Notes under the pieces: model-generated | What the model was told of the DNA's origin: nothing | Databases searched by the model: none | Seen by the model: only the letters and a program-made list of their open reading frames with translations | Assembly (NCBI RefSeq): GCF_928381505.1 | Contig: NZ_CAKMSJ010000001.1 | Span: 401,911-465,910, forward strand | Reading direction: 5' to 3' | Length of the DNA stretch: 64,000 nt | Origin: Rothia endophytica | GTDB lineage: Bacteria > Actinomycetota > Actinomycetes > Actinomycetales > Micrococcaceae | Position numbers and translations under genes: made by a program | Shown: one piece after another, positions 33,196 through 42,137 of the stretch | Layout: the number at the start of each line of letters is the position of its first letter | Numbering within the stretch: the first letter of the stretch is position 1

Positions 33196-33239
33196 TGCCT
33201 AAGTCACAGAGGTGGCACTTTATTTCGGCGACTTAGGCA
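33196..33239. promoter_or_regulatory. Widely spaced inverted repeat between divergent genes
   Basis: TGCCTAAGTC (33196-33205) and GACTTAGGCA (33230-33239) are perfect complements separated by 24 bases. The left arm overlaps the presumed -35 of the PNPOx gene, the right arm faces the helicase promoter. Two operator half-sites bound by a tetramer or looped dimer would fit. Confidence 0.5.
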
Positions 33240-33313
33240 CATAGCTCGGTATAAGTTTGCTGGAGAAGGGGTTGATTCTCAGGTAACAGCACGGGTGCTC
33301 TGCGGTCAGGGGT

Positions 33314-33319
33314 GATAAT
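33314..33319 (+). promoter_or_regulatory. -10 box of the helicase gene
   Basis: GATAAT, then GGGAGGT, then ATG at 33327, nearly a mirror image of the divergent PNPOx promoter. Confidence 0.45.
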
Positions 33320-33326
33320 GGGAGGT

Positions 33327-35957
33327 ATGTCTGTTCCAACTCCCGCACCCGGTGAATCGCCAGTAGCCCCTAGCCCGGCGTCCGGCACTCACCCCGTGGA
33401 CGCAGCCCCGGTTGCATTGCGGGAGATGCTGCAGAGACTGGGGTACGGCAGCCATCCACCTCAAATCACGCATGTGCAGACCTTAGCAGCCCAAGAAGCT
33501 GTGACCTCCCCCTGGCCCGAGTGGGCACACCCCCGAGTCGTAGAAGCCTACCAATTTTTGGGTGTGGACCAGCCCTACCGGCACCAGGTTGAGGCCGCAG
33601 ATGCCGCCCACAGCTCACCTGGCAACAGGCACGTTATTCTTGCCACCGGCACAGCTTCGGGTAAATCGCTTGGCTACCAGCTACCGGCGCTGGACGCTAT
33701 CTACCGAGGGGAAATCGGCGAGGGCGGGGCAGGCTTTATTTCTGGCAGGGCAACAGCTCTCTACCTCTCCCCCACCAAAGCTCTAGCTGCCGACCAGCTA
33801 GCATCACTTCGCTCCCTCAATCTGCCTGGCCTGGTGCCCGAAACCTACGACGGCGACACCCCTGCCGCTGACCGCCGCTTTATTCGTGAACGCGCCAACC
33901 TGGTGCTCTGTAACCCAGACATGCTACACCACGCTATCTTGCCCAACCACGGTCACTGGTCCGTTTTTCTGCGCAAGCTGCGCTACGTGATTATCGACGA
34001 GGCTCATAGCTACCGCGGCGTATTCGGTGCCCACGTGGCGGTGCTCCTGCGGCGCCTTCGCAGAATCTGCCGGCACTACGGTGTCACCCCGGTCTTTATT
34101 GGCGCCTCAGCCACCAGTGCTGAGCCAGCCGCCTCCTTCAGCCGCTTAATTGGTTCTCGGCCGGAGGCAGTCACCGCCGTTACCGAAAGCACGGCACCGC
34201 GGGGTGCCACCCATGTGGTGCTCTGGGAACCTGAGTTTGACCAGAGCCAGCAGGTGACTGACCGGCTATCTGCAGGTCAGGGTGCAAGCCAAGCCCCCGG
34301 AGGAAGCGGAGGCCGTAAAAACGGGCCTGGTGAGAATGGAGCGCCCGTCCGTAAGTCTGTCATCACTCAAACCGCCGAAATGCTGACAGACCTGGTGATT
34401 GACCGAACCCGCACTATCGCCTTCATCAAGTCGAGACGTGGGGCAGAAGCTATTGCCCAGACCGCCGGGCGCTTCCTGGATGAGGTCGAGCCCGGTCTAT
34501 CATCCAGGGTGAGTGCCTACCGTGCAGGTTATTTGCCAGAAGAACGCCGGGAGCTAGAACGCACCCTGCGTAGCGGCCAGATGCTGGGGGTGGCATCAAC
34601 ATCTGCCCTAGAACTGGGCATCGATATTGCTGGGCTGGACGCCGTGCTGGTGGCCGGTTGGCCTGGCACCCGGTCCTCCTTCTTTCAGCAGATTGGACGT
34701 GCCGGCCGCGCTGGGCAGGACAGTTTCGCGGTGCTGGTGGCTAGCGAGGACCCGCTGGATACCTATCTGGTACACCACCCGGCTGACATCTTTGAGACCG
34801 GAGTTGAAAAGACGGTCTTTGACCCTGAAAACCCCTACGTTCTTAGCCCTCACCTCTGTGCAGCCGCCGCTGAGCTGCCCCTGCGCCCAGAAGAGCTGAT
34901 TGTTTTCGGAGCCACCGCCCCCAGACTTCTCGAGAAGTTAGTAGAGCAAGGCTACCTACGCCGCCGCCCCACCGGCTGGTTTTGGACCCACCCAGAATCA
35001 GCGTCCGCCCTGGTCTCACTGCGCGGTGGCAGTTCACCGCTGCAGATTATTGAGGTAGAAACCGGCGCAGTGGTGGGCACCATGGACGGCGGTTCAGCCC
35101 ACGCACAAGGGCACCCCGGAGCGATCTACACCCACCAGGGTGAAACTTTCTTGGTGGAAGACCTCGATGAGGAAAACCGGGTCATTGCCGTAAGCCGAGC
35201 CACCCCCGACTACTACACGCAAGCACGGGACATCACCGAAGTAACCGTGCTGGCCACCGATCAGACGGTGGAACAGGGGCCGGTGACCATGAACTTTGGG
35301 TCGGTGCGGGTGCGCTCCCAGGTGGTGGGCTATCAGCGCAAGTCGCTGATTGGCCAGCAGGTACTGGGCGACGAGCCTCTGGACTTAGAGCCTCAGAGCC
35401 TCAACACCCGCGCTATCTGGTGGACCATCCCCGCCACCGTCCTGCACGCAGCCGGAATCCACGAACGCGAGGTGCCAGGTGCCCTGCACGCCGCAGAACA
35501 CGCCGCCATCGGTCTGTTGCCCCTCACCGCTACCTGCGACCGCTGGGATATCGGCGGGCTTTCTACTGCCCTGCACGTTGATACCGAGCAACCCACCATC
35601 TTTGTCTACGACGGACACCCGGGCGGAGCAGGTTTTGCCGAGCGCGGTTTCGAAGCCGCCGAGCACTGGCTGCGAGCCACCCTTGACACCATTCTGGCTT
35701 GCGAATGCGAGCGCGGCTGCCCCTCCTGCGTCCAGAGCCCCAAATGCGGCAATCGCAACGAGCCTCTAGAGAAGGACGCCGCGGCCCGACTACTGGGAGC
35801 TCTCTTGGTCCATGCCGGTGCGGTGACGGAGGATGAAAATAGGGCGCACCTCAAACCCCTGATTCAGAGGGAGGCCGATGCAGGGCGAGCACCGCAGCCG
35901 GTGGTTTCAGCGGTTGAAGCGCTGACCGGTCAGCACAGTAATGAGGCACCTTTCTAG
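33327..35957 (+). CDS. DEAD/DEAH-box helicase with DUF1998, MrfA type
   Basis: 876-residue superfamily 2 helicase. YRHQVEAADAAH is the Q-like motif, ILATGTASGKSLGYQLPAL Walker A, VIIDEAHSYRG Walker B (DEAH), FIGASATSAEPA motif III, and STSALELGIDIAGLDAVLVAGWPGTRSSFFQQIGRAGRAGQ motifs V-VI. The C-terminus (DUF1998) has four cysteines CECERGCPSCVQSPKCGN. This is the Hrq1/MrfA group, which in Bacillus acts on mitomycin-type DNA damage. It matches the location of Rv3649 between topA and the Tad locus. ATG at 33327 is chosen over upstream GTG because of the -10 spacing. Confidence 0.9.
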   Translation: MSVPTPAPGESPVAPSPASGTHPVDAAPVALREMLQRLGYGSHPPQITHVQTLAAQEAVTSPWPEWAHPRVVEAYQFLGVDQPYRHQVEAADAAHSSPGNRHVILATGTASGKSLGYQLPALDAIYRGEIGEGGAGFISGRATALYLSPTKALAADQLASLRSLNLPGLVPETYDGDTPAADRRFIRERANLVLCNPDMLHHAILPNHGHWSVFLRKLRYVIIDEAHSYRGVFGAHVAVLLRRLRRICRHYGVTPVFIGASATSAEPAASFSRLIGSRPEAVTAVTESTAPRGATHVVLWEPEFDQSQQVTDRLSAGQGASQAPGGSGGRKNGPGENGAPVRKSVITQTAEMLTDLVIDRTRTIAFIKSRRGAEAIAQTAGRFLDEVEPGLSSRVSAYRAGYLPEERRELERTLRSGQMLGVASTSALELGIDIAGLDAVLVAGWPGTRSSFFQQIGRAGRAGQDSFAVLVASEDPLDTYLVHHPADIFETGVEKTVFDPENPYVLSPHLCAAAAELPLRPEELIVFGATAPRLLEKLVEQGYLRRRPTGWFWTHPESASALVSLRGGSSPLQIIEVETGAVVGTMDGGSAHAQGHPGAIYTHQGETFLVEDLDEENRVIAVSRATPDYYTQARDITEVTVLATDQTVEQGPVTMNFGSVRVRSQVVGYQRKSLIGQQVLGDEPLDLEPQSLNTRAIWWTIPATVLHAAGIHEREVPGALHAAEHAAIGLLPLTATCDRWDIGGLSTALHVDTEQPTIFVYDGHPGGAGFAERGFEAAEHWLRATLDTILACECERGCPSCVQSPKCGNRNEPLEKDAAARLLGALLVHAGAVTEDENRAHLKPLIQREADAGRAPQPVVSAVEALTGQHSNEAPF

Positions 35958-36024
35958 CCCTCCGGCTTTCTCACGGCCAAGCTGGGAGAGCTAGCCAGGG
36001 TAGGCGGCTTTGATCTTAGGTGAG

Positions 36025-36438
36025 CTAGGAACCCTTGTTCACCGTCACGGAGGGAGGCCCAGCACGTGAAAGACCTTCAGCCGACCCCAAGAAAGCGAAC
36101 GGCCCTTCTATAGGAATTGTTACGCGGACATCCACCGTTCCGCTCAAATCCGAGGGGAGGGCACAGCCAGCCAGACTAGCCCCATTGCGCCCCGCCACAT
36201 CAGCTGCCACGGAGCAGGGGTGCCCGCTGGTTAGCCCTCGGGCGGCATCGGCACCGGCTAGGGCTGCTAGGTCAGCAGCGGTAGCGGCCCGGTGGTTGGC
36301 GCTCACGACACCGACCAGCCCTGCCAGGGTAAGCCCCAGAACCAGTAGCACGCAAATCAACCCCAAAGATGCCACGGTATTACTGCCCCGCTCGGCGTCC
36401 TCACGGGGAAGGTAGAAGCTTGACTGCCGAAGGCTCAC
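36025..36438 (-). CDS. TadE/G-like protein (Rv3654c family)
   Basis: 137 residues with a single helix (LGLICVLLVLGLTLAGLVGVVSANHRAATAADLAALAGA, about 23-62) of the pseudopilin-like type, followed by a short domain with a Cys pair (CSVAADVAG, GCALPSD) that may form a disulfide outside the cell. It is the last gene of the Tad cluster and overlaps tadE by four bases (GTGA). In M. tuberculosis the equivalent is Rv3654c. Probably a minor pilin or secreted component. Confidence 0.8.
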   Translation of the reverse strand: MSLRQSSFYLPREDAERGSNTVASLGLICVLLVLGLTLAGLVGVVSANHRAATAADLAALAGADAARGLTSGHPCSVAADVAGRNGASLAGCALPSDLSGTVDVRVTIPIEGPFAFLGSAEGLSRAGPPSVTVNKGS

Positions 36439-36863
36439 TGCCCACCGCTTTCGGTGAGCGCCTGGGCGTCAGCGACAAGTTGCCAGCCGGTGAGCTGACC
36501 AATTAGACCCGGCGCAGTGCGGCTAGCTTCAACCCGGGTGAATTCCCCGCTGGTACTCACCGATACGGCTACCCGAGGCTCAATTTCCTGGACGATGCGG
36601 GTAACGGTCTCTGCGCCCTCGCCGCGAGCAGCGGCTCGGGCCCCTAGACGGGCGCCCTCTTCAAGACGCAGTTGCACGATTCCCAGGGCAGCGGCACCCA
36701 GAACCAACCCCAGAACAAACACCACGGCGGGTAGGGTAACCGCAAATTCAGCGGTGACAGACCCGCGCTGGCGGCACCCGCTCCTCCGCTCCAGAAGAGC
36801 GCAGGGGCAGATGCCACAGGCGAGAGGCCGTGGGTGAGTTTTAGGCGCCGGTCGAGAGCGCAT
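36435..36863 (-). CDS. TadE-family minor pilin
   Basis: 142 residues. The signature RGSVTAEFAVTLPAVVFVLGLVLGAAALGI (about 33-62) has the G-S-x-T-x-E pattern with Glu at +5 found in TadE pseudopilins cleaved by a prepilin peptidase. The N-terminus before it is long and Cys/Pro-rich (ACGICPCALLERRSGC), an odd leader for this family. The ATG at 36863 overlaps the pilin gene by 23 bases; the longer start (TTG 36872) is less likely. Confidence 0.82.
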   Translation of the reverse strand: MRSRPAPKTHPRPLACGICPCALLERRSGCRQRGSVTAEFAVTLPAVVFVLGLVLGAAALGIVQLRLEEGARLGARAAARGEGAETVTRIVQEIEPRVAVSVSTSGEFTRVEASRTAPGLIGQLTGWQLVADAQALTESGGQ

Positions 36864-37104
36864 TACGCACAATCCCTAGCAGGAGCTCGCGCACCTCATC
36901 AGACTTCAAGATCACTACCAACAAACCGGCAAAGCCAACTGCTGCCAGCATGACGATGCCGTATTCAGCGGTGGTTGCACCGGCTTCTGGGTCATCCAAA
37001 GAGGTCACTAGCTCCCCGGTAAGAGCTTGATCGGTGAGGGGTTTCCCGTCCTGCTCTTCAGCAGAAGATAGTGAGTGAGAAGGCGTTGGTATAGGGTGCG
37101 ACAT
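36841..37104 (-). CDS. Flp-like pilin, DUF4244 family
   Basis: 87 residues. A 40-residue hydrophilic leader precedes GATTAEYGIVMLAAVGFAGLLVVILKS, the pilin helix with the cleavage-type G-A-T-T-A-E-Y-G motif. This DUF4244 protein is the major pilin candidate of the actinobacterial Tad system (Rv3656c). AAAGGA stands before the ATG. It follows tadC after a 267-base gap with a hairpin (37137-37204), which suggests separate or enhanced expression of the pilin relative to the assembly proteins. Confidence 0.85.
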   Translation of the reverse strand: MSHPIPTPSHSLSSAEEQDGKPLTDQALTGELVTSLDDPEAGATTAEYGIVMLAAVGFAGLLVVILKSDEVRELLLGIVRNALSTGA

Positions 37105-37136
37105 GGTGCCGTCCTTTCAGGTCAAAGGGTGAGTGT

Positions 37137-37204
37137 TAGCCCGCTGCGGGGCGAAAGGGTAAGAGGAAAAGGGTGGAAAAGGAATTCACCACCTCAGCGG
37201 GCTA
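37137..37204. promoter_or_regulatory. Long-range stem in the pilin leader
   Basis: TAGCCCGCTG and CAGCGGGCTA are perfect 10-base complements with a 48-base spacer, in the gap upstream of the pilin gene. In the pilin leader mRNA they could form a stabilising or terminating stem. The remaining part of the 267-base gap shows no gene. Confidence 0.4.
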
Positions 37205-37371
37205 CTGCCAGTTTCGTGCAGGTCATCGATGGTTACCAGGGTTGAGGGAAGCTGTGGAAAATTTGCTGAGACTACACCCCTCGCCCCGGTGCGGCTACCC
37301 GGTAATGGGTGAAAGTGTGAAGCAACTGTGACAGAAAGATTTGCTGGGTTTCGAGCCTGTGTACACGCCTT

Positions 37372-37944
37372 TTAGAGCAGGGAGGGAATCATAGCGATAA
37401 GGACCGGCACCACGCCCAGGCAGATGAAGGCAGGCAGGGAACAGAGCCCCAGGGGCACCACCAACTTTACGCCCAGCTTGGCAGCAGCTTTTTCTAGGGA
37501 GCGTTGCCGGTGCCGACGCTGCCGGTCGGCCAGAATACGCAGAAAATCAGCGCTGGGGGCACCGGTTTCCAGGCTCAGCCCCAGGGCTGAGTGAACACCG
37601 GTCAAAGATCTAGGCACGGTCTCACCCCAGGCCTGGGACCAGGTGGCACCGGCGTCCAGCTTGATCACCACCCCGCCCAGAAAGAGATGGTAGCGCCCGC
37701 CATCCAACTGCCCCAAGTGATGTAGTAGAGCACGTACGGGTAACCCGGCAGCCAGCATAGAAGCAGCTAAATCCAGGTAGAGGGCAGCGTCCAAAGTGTC
37801 CCCAGGGGCAACGTCAGACGCTGAACTAGCACCGGCGGTAGGTTCTTGCGCCTGAGCCCGGCGAGCATCCCTGCGCTTCAAGAGCCACAGCAGAAAGGAC
37901 GCAACCAACGCAAAAGAGCTAACTGCTAGTATCAGCACCTCCAC
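37372..37944 (-). CDS. TadC-like type II secretion F protein
   Basis: 190-residue inner-membrane platform subunit. It begins with a helix (residues 3-19, ILAVSSFALVASFLLWLL), then has the T2SSF half-domain (DLAASMLAAGLPVRALLHHLG through SLEKAAAKLGVKLVVPLGLC) and a last helix pair (LPAFICLGVVPVLIAMIPSLL). It begins with GTG whose G is the last base of the tadB stop (TAGTG). Rv3657c-like. With TadB it forms the base that assembles the pilus. Confidence 0.85.
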   Translation of the reverse strand: MEVLILAVSSFALVASFLLWLLKRRDARRAQAQEPTAGASSASDVAPGDTLDAALYLDLAASMLAAGLPVRALLHHLGQLDGGRYHLFLGGVVIKLDAGATWSQAWGETVPRSLTGVHSALGLSLETGAPSADFLRILADRQRRHRQRSLEKAAAKLGVKLVVPLGLCSLPAFICLGVVPVLIAMIPSLL

Positions 37945-38627
37945 TAGAGCTCCCCTTTCTCAGCGCGGCAAATCAGGCGAGCTGTCCAGCGGCTACCCAC
38001 CAGTGCAAGGGTCAGACCAACACAGCAGATTAGAGCGCCCAATACCGAACCGAAGAGGACGCCTAGCGGGTCCGTCCCCATCACCAACCCCAAGCCCAGC
38101 CCCAACAGGGGCAACCAGGAGAGGATGCGACCTGTCGCTTTGGGGCCGCCCATGGCAGCCTCCCTCATCTGCAGGAGGTCTATATCGTTCTCCAAATAGC
38201 GGGCAAACCGTTCCAACACCTCAGCGAGGGGCGCACCGGTGCGCTCGCTGACCTGCCAGCAGGCCGCCAAGCTCCGAGTTCGTTCAAGGGAGGTGGGGCG
38301 CACCATGGTTTGGACGCTGTGTAAACAGGCCTGCGAGACCGGCGTCCCTCTTTCTGCAGCGATGAGGCAGGTACTCAGAAGGCGGTGCAGGTCTTCGACT
38401 GCGGCGAGCAGCCCGGTCGCCTCCCTATCCCAGCGAGCCAGTAAGCCCTGCGGTTGCCGTTCAAGGTGGCGCTGGCGCGCTGCTGCTTCTTCAGCGGCTT
38501 TTGCCAGGGCAAAAGCTGGGCTTACCCCTGCTTTGAGCAGTGCAGCCAGGTGCCACATGAGATCTGGCCACAGTTCGAGTTCATCAATCCCCGGCCGGGC
38601 AGCAGGGCGGGTAGGCAACAGTTTCAC
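37944..38627 (-). CDS. TadB-like type II secretion F protein
   Basis: 227 residues. The T2SSF domain starts DLMWHLAALLKAGVSPAFALAKA and includes CWQVSERTGAPLAEVLERFARYLEND; two helices at the end (GRILSWLPLLGLGLGLVMG, LFGSVLGALICCVGLTLALVG). The GTG start overlaps tadA by four bases (GTGA). Rv3658c-like. Members of this pair are short compared with proteobacterial TadB/C, as usual for actinobacteria. Confidence 0.85.
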   Translation of the reverse strand: MKLLPTRPAARPGIDELELWPDLMWHLAALLKAGVSPAFALAKAAEEAAARQRHLERQPQGLLARWDREATGLLAAVEDLHRLLSTCLIAAERGTPVSQACLHSVQTMVRPTSLERTRSLAACWQVSERTGAPLAEVLERFARYLENDIDLLQMREAAMGGPKATGRILSWLPLLGLGLGLVMGTDPLGVLFGSVLGALICCVGLTLALVGSRWTARLICRAEKGEL

Positions 38628-40219
38628 GAGCTCTCACCCGCAGCGCTCTGAACTGCTTGGCGCAGTTCTTCCCCCGCCGGTAGCCAGGCAAGATAGCTGC
38701 CCCGGCGCCCTGTCTCGACCCGGCACACCGGTCTGACGACCAACGCCCCGGATTGCTGGGTCAGCCGAGCAATCTCCCGCACCTGACGCTGACCACTGCC
38801 CCTATCGATGTGAATGATGTAGTCCAGGGCGGTCGCCGCTTGCAGAGTTAGTGCCGCTTCACTCAGCCCGGCGAGCGCACCCATAGCGTAGAGGCGGGCA
38901 GGCACCGCCTCAGTGGAGTTAGCGTGCACGGTGCCGCCGGTGCCCGAGTGGCCGGTATTCATGGCCGAGAGCATATCTGCGATTTCCGCGCCGCGGCACT
39001 CCCCCACGATGAGGCGGGTGGGGCGCATCCGCAAGGCTGCCCGGATCAGCTCTGAAAGGGTAACTTCTCCCCTGCCCTCGGTGTTCGCCTCACGCGCCTG
39101 CAGACTGACGGTATGCGGGTGGTCTGGGGCGAGTTCGGAGGTGTCCTCGACCAGCAGTAGCCGCTCGTCCGCTCCGCAGGTTGCCAGCAGGGCAGAGAGC
39201 AGAGTGGTTTTCCCGCTGCCGGTGCCACCGCTAATCAGAAAGTTAGCGCGCTGCCGCACCAGGTGGGTGAGTACGCGGACGGTTTCCTCGGTCAACATAC
39301 CCCGTTCTTGCAGGTCAGCCAGGGTGGGGGCACCGGTGGCACGCAGGCGAATAGAGAGCAGAGTGCCACCGCGACTGAGGGGTGGTAACACGGCGTGCAC
39401 ACGCAGCCCGTTGTCGGTTTGGACATCAGCGATGGGGTGGGAATCATCCAGCCTGCCACCGGCAGCGCTCAGCAGACGGGTAGCTAGAGCACGAGCTTCT
39501 TCTTCATCGGTAAGGGAAATATCTGAGCGCTGCAGCAGCCCCGTGGCCTCGTACCAAACCTCGGTTCCATTGACAAAAATATCGGTCAGCTGAGGGATCC
39601 CCAGCAGGGGGTCAAGGGGGCCCAGCCCGGTTAACTCTGCTCTGAGACGGCTCTGGGCAGCGTCTTCTTCTACCGGAGTCAAAGAGACGTCAACAGCGTC
39701 CAAAAGGCCGCGTAAGTTTACCGGGTCTGTGGGGTTGAGCAGGCGAGCTTCCGGCGCCTTGCTACGTCTGCTCTCTGGCGTCCTAGGTTTCTGAGTTTGC
39801 GGCCCTGCACCCAGGTGCGCTGAGTCAGACGCGGGCACAGCAGGCTCTTTTGTCTCTACCTTTAGGGGCCGAAAATCAGTGATAGTACCGGCAAGAGCAG
39901 CCACGGTGTGGGGACGCGGGGCTGGAGCCGGTGCGGGCAGGGTGGGCTGCTCAGCGCTGGCTCCTACCTCTTCGGGTGGCAGCTCAAAGAAGCGGCTGCG
40001 GGCCTTGCGCACTGATAGTTCAATACGGTCTACGTTTGGGGGCTGGTCAACGGCGTGCTGATGGGAAGGGCCTTCACTCGAAGAGCCCGGTTCCCTTGCT
40101 CTGCCCAGTTTCGGCGTGCCTTTCCGTGCCAGTTGGTAGAGCTGCGGTAGCTGATCGGTATCAATTAACTGATCGTCAGCGTCCAGCTCAGTGGCAGGTG
40201 ATTGGCTTGCATGGCGCAT
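38624..40219 (-). CDS. tadA: TadA/CpaF-type pilus assembly ATPase
   Basis: 531 residues. The ATPase begins near residue 160: FLISGGTGSGKTTLLSALLA is Walker A, RLLLVEDTSELA the Asp box, PTRLIVGECRGAEIADML Walker B, and NTGHSGTGGTVHANS the His box. The first 160 residues are Pro/Glu-rich and probably disordered, a longer head than in Rv3659c-like proteins. Upstream there is no ssd/tadZ gene, which normally leads this operon; the DNA polymerase gene stands there instead, divergent. AAGGATAG precedes the ATG. Confidence 0.9.
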   Translation of the reverse strand: MRHASQSPATELDADDQLIDTDQLPQLYQLARKGTPKLGRAREPGSSSEGPSHQHAVDQPPNVDRIELSVRKARSRFFELPPEEVGASAEQPTLPAPAPAPRPHTVAALAGTITDFRPLKVETKEPAVPASDSAHLGAGPQTQKPRTPESRRSKAPEARLLNPTDPVNLRGLLDAVDVSLTPVEEDAAQSRLRAELTGLGPLDPLLGIPQLTDIFVNGTEVWYEATGLLQRSDISLTDEEEARALATRLLSAAGGRLDDSHPIADVQTDNGLRVHAVLPPLSRGGTLLSIRLRATGAPTLADLQERGMLTEETVRVLTHLVRQRANFLISGGTGSGKTTLLSALLATCGADERLLLVEDTSELAPDHPHTVSLQAREANTEGRGEVTLSELIRAALRMRPTRLIVGECRGAEIADMLSAMNTGHSGTGGTVHANSTEAVPARLYAMGALAGLSEAALTLQAATALDYIIHIDRGSGQRQVREIARLTQQSGALVVRPVCRVETGRRGSYLAWLPAGEELRQAVQSAAGESS

Positions 40220-40313
40220 GGCTATCCTTAAGCGCCCCGGGCGAATTCCTTTTCTGCCCCTCTTTATGCCACAGGAATTGTGCCCTGTCTACACCTGCGG
40301 CTAGAAAAACAGG

Positions 40314-40319
40314 AATAAT
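40314..40319 (+). promoter_or_regulatory. -10 box of the DNA polymerase gene
   Basis: AATAAT six bases before ATG 40326. The short spacer AGAAGA could alternatively act as a weak ribosome site. Confidence 0.35.
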
Positions 40320-40325
40320 AGAAGA

Positions 40326-42113
40326 ATGTATATTGTGCTCGGGCCCGCAGACACCTCCACCGGGGAGAACCTCGGTGGGGCAGGTGATGCGCTCTGGGAG
40401 GCCATCACACTCAATGACACCGGCTCTGGTACCCACCGCACCTTTCCTCTGGGAAAAATAGCGGACTTTGTTCAAACGGTGGAAAAGCACAACACCCACC
40501 GCACAATCCGTTGGGCATGGGCAGATGCCCGCACAATGATGCCCATGCTCTTGCAGGCCGGTGCCAGCCCCAGCAGCTGCCACGACCTGCGCCTGGTTCA
40601 GCGCCTCTTGGTGACCGCCGCATCCAGAGCCCAAAACGGCATCAGCTTCACCCCGGTACTGGATCTCAGTAAGGAAGCTCAGCCAGCCGGAGCCCTGCCG
40701 GCCCGCCGCCAGATTGAGGGCCAGGAGTCTCTCTTCGATGCCCCGCAGGCAACAGCCAGCCGTGACGAACAGGCACCTGCCCCTACGGCATCCCTACTTC
40801 TCGAGGAATTGCAGGCCCAGCTCTCCACCATCAAAACGGCTCCTCACCCGGAGAGGTTAGCCCTGCTGGCAGCCACCGAATCCCAGGGTGCCATTATTGC
40901 CGCAGAAATGAAGCACTACGGGATGCCCTGGAACCGGGCTATCCACGAAAAGATTTTAGAGCACCAGCTTGGTGCCCGCCCGGCAGGCTATCAGCGCCCC
41001 TACAAGCTCGAACAGTTAGCTGCCCGTCTGCGCCAAGAATTGGGGGCACCCAACCTCAACCCGGATTCCCCTCATGAGGTATTGCGAGCACTTCAGTCCG
41101 CGGGCTTCTCGGTCACCAGCACTCGCAAGTGGGAGCTCACCGAATGGGCGAACTCCGCCCCGCACCTGCGCGAATCCCGCTGGCAGGTGGTACGCCCCCT
41201 GCTGGAGTACAAACGTCTGGCAAGGCTCTATACCGCTAACGGCTGGGCATGGCTGGACGCCTGGGTAACGGACAACCGCTTTCATCCTGCTTATGAGGTG
41301 GCGAGCGCCGCTACTGGCAGGTGGGGTGCCCACGGGGGCGGTGCCATGCAGATCCCCAAGGACGTCCGCGCCGCCGTGCACGCCGAAGAAGGTATGTTGC
41401 TTACCGTGGCAGATGCCGCCCAAATCGAACCCCGTATTCTGGCGGTTATGAGTGGGGACCGAGCTCTAGCTGTAGCGGGCCGCGACACCGACCTCTACCT
41501 GGGTATCGCAGAAATCGGCAAACGTACTGGCAGCGCTCTGGCAGACCGCTCCCACGCCAAGATTGCTCTGCTAGCTGCCATGTACGGTGCCACCACCGGT
41601 GAGGGAGGGCAGCTCATGCCCCACCTCAAAAAGCTCTTTCCCCAAGCCATCGCTTTCACCGAAAAGGCAGCAGAAATCGGTTTGCGCGGCGGTCAGGTCA
41701 CGACCTTCTTAGGTAGGACGTCCCCCGCCCCCTCCCACGCCTGGTTTGAGGCTCAGCGCGACCGATCCTCAGCAGAAAAAGAGCGAGCTGCTGCAACGGC
41801 AGCGCGCTCCCACAGCCGCTTCACCCGTAACTTCGTTATTCAGGGCACCGCCGCTGAATGGGCGGTGATTTGGATGGCGCAGATCCGCCGCCGCCTGCGC
41901 ACCGAACGGCGCTTCGGCCACCGTCTACGGTCCCGCCTGGTCTACTTTTTACACGACGAAATCATGATCTACGGCCCGCAGAACGAGGCGGCACTGTGCG
42001 CCAAGATTGTAAGGGAAAGCGCTCAGACCGCCGCTGAACTCATCTTTGGCCCTACCGACGTAGAGTTCCCGGTCACGGCAGTAACGACCGACGACTACTC
42101 CCAGGCCAAGTAA
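40326..42113 (+). CDS. Family A DNA polymerase, actinobacterial short form
   Basis: 595 residues of the group usually labelled bifunctional 3'-5' exonuclease/DNA polymerase. The palm is recognisable: motif A TVADAAQIEPRILAVMSGD (canonical DYSQIELR changed to DAAQIEPR but with the metal Asp and Glu kept), motif B DRSHAKIALLAAMYGAT with its Lys and Tyr, and motif C FLHDEIMIYGP. In the N-terminal 190 residues I do not find a complete DEDD exonuclease set, so proofreading is doubtful. No 5' nuclease domain. A role in repair or translesion synthesis is inferred. The gene diverges from the Tad cluster and is followed by hairpin repeat copy 2. Confidence 0.85.
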   Translation: MYIVLGPADTSTGENLGGAGDALWEAITLNDTGSGTHRTFPLGKIADFVQTVEKHNTHRTIRWAWADARTMMPMLLQAGASPSSCHDLRLVQRLLVTAASRAQNGISFTPVLDLSKEAQPAGALPARRQIEGQESLFDAPQATASRDEQAPAPTASLLLEELQAQLSTIKTAPHPERLALLAATESQGAIIAAEMKHYGMPWNRAIHEKILEHQLGARPAGYQRPYKLEQLAARLRQELGAPNLNPDSPHEVLRALQSAGFSVTSTRKWELTEWANSAPHLRESRWQVVRPLLEYKRLARLYTANGWAWLDAWVTDNRFHPAYEVASAATGRWGAHGGGAMQIPKDVRAAVHAEEGMLLTVADAAQIEPRILAVMSGDRALAVAGRDTDLYLGIAEIGKRTGSALADRSHAKIALLAAMYGATTGEGGQLMPHLKKLFPQAIAFTEKAAEIGLRGGQVTTFLGRTSPAPSHAWFEAQRDRSSAEKERAAATAARSHSRFTRNFVIQGTAAEWAVIWMAQIRRRLRTERRFGHRLRSRLVYFLHDEIMIYGPQNEAALCAKIVRESAQTAAELIFGPTDVEFPVTAVTTDDYSQAK

Positions 42114-42137
42114 GGGGCGCGTGATGTGTGCGGTCAC

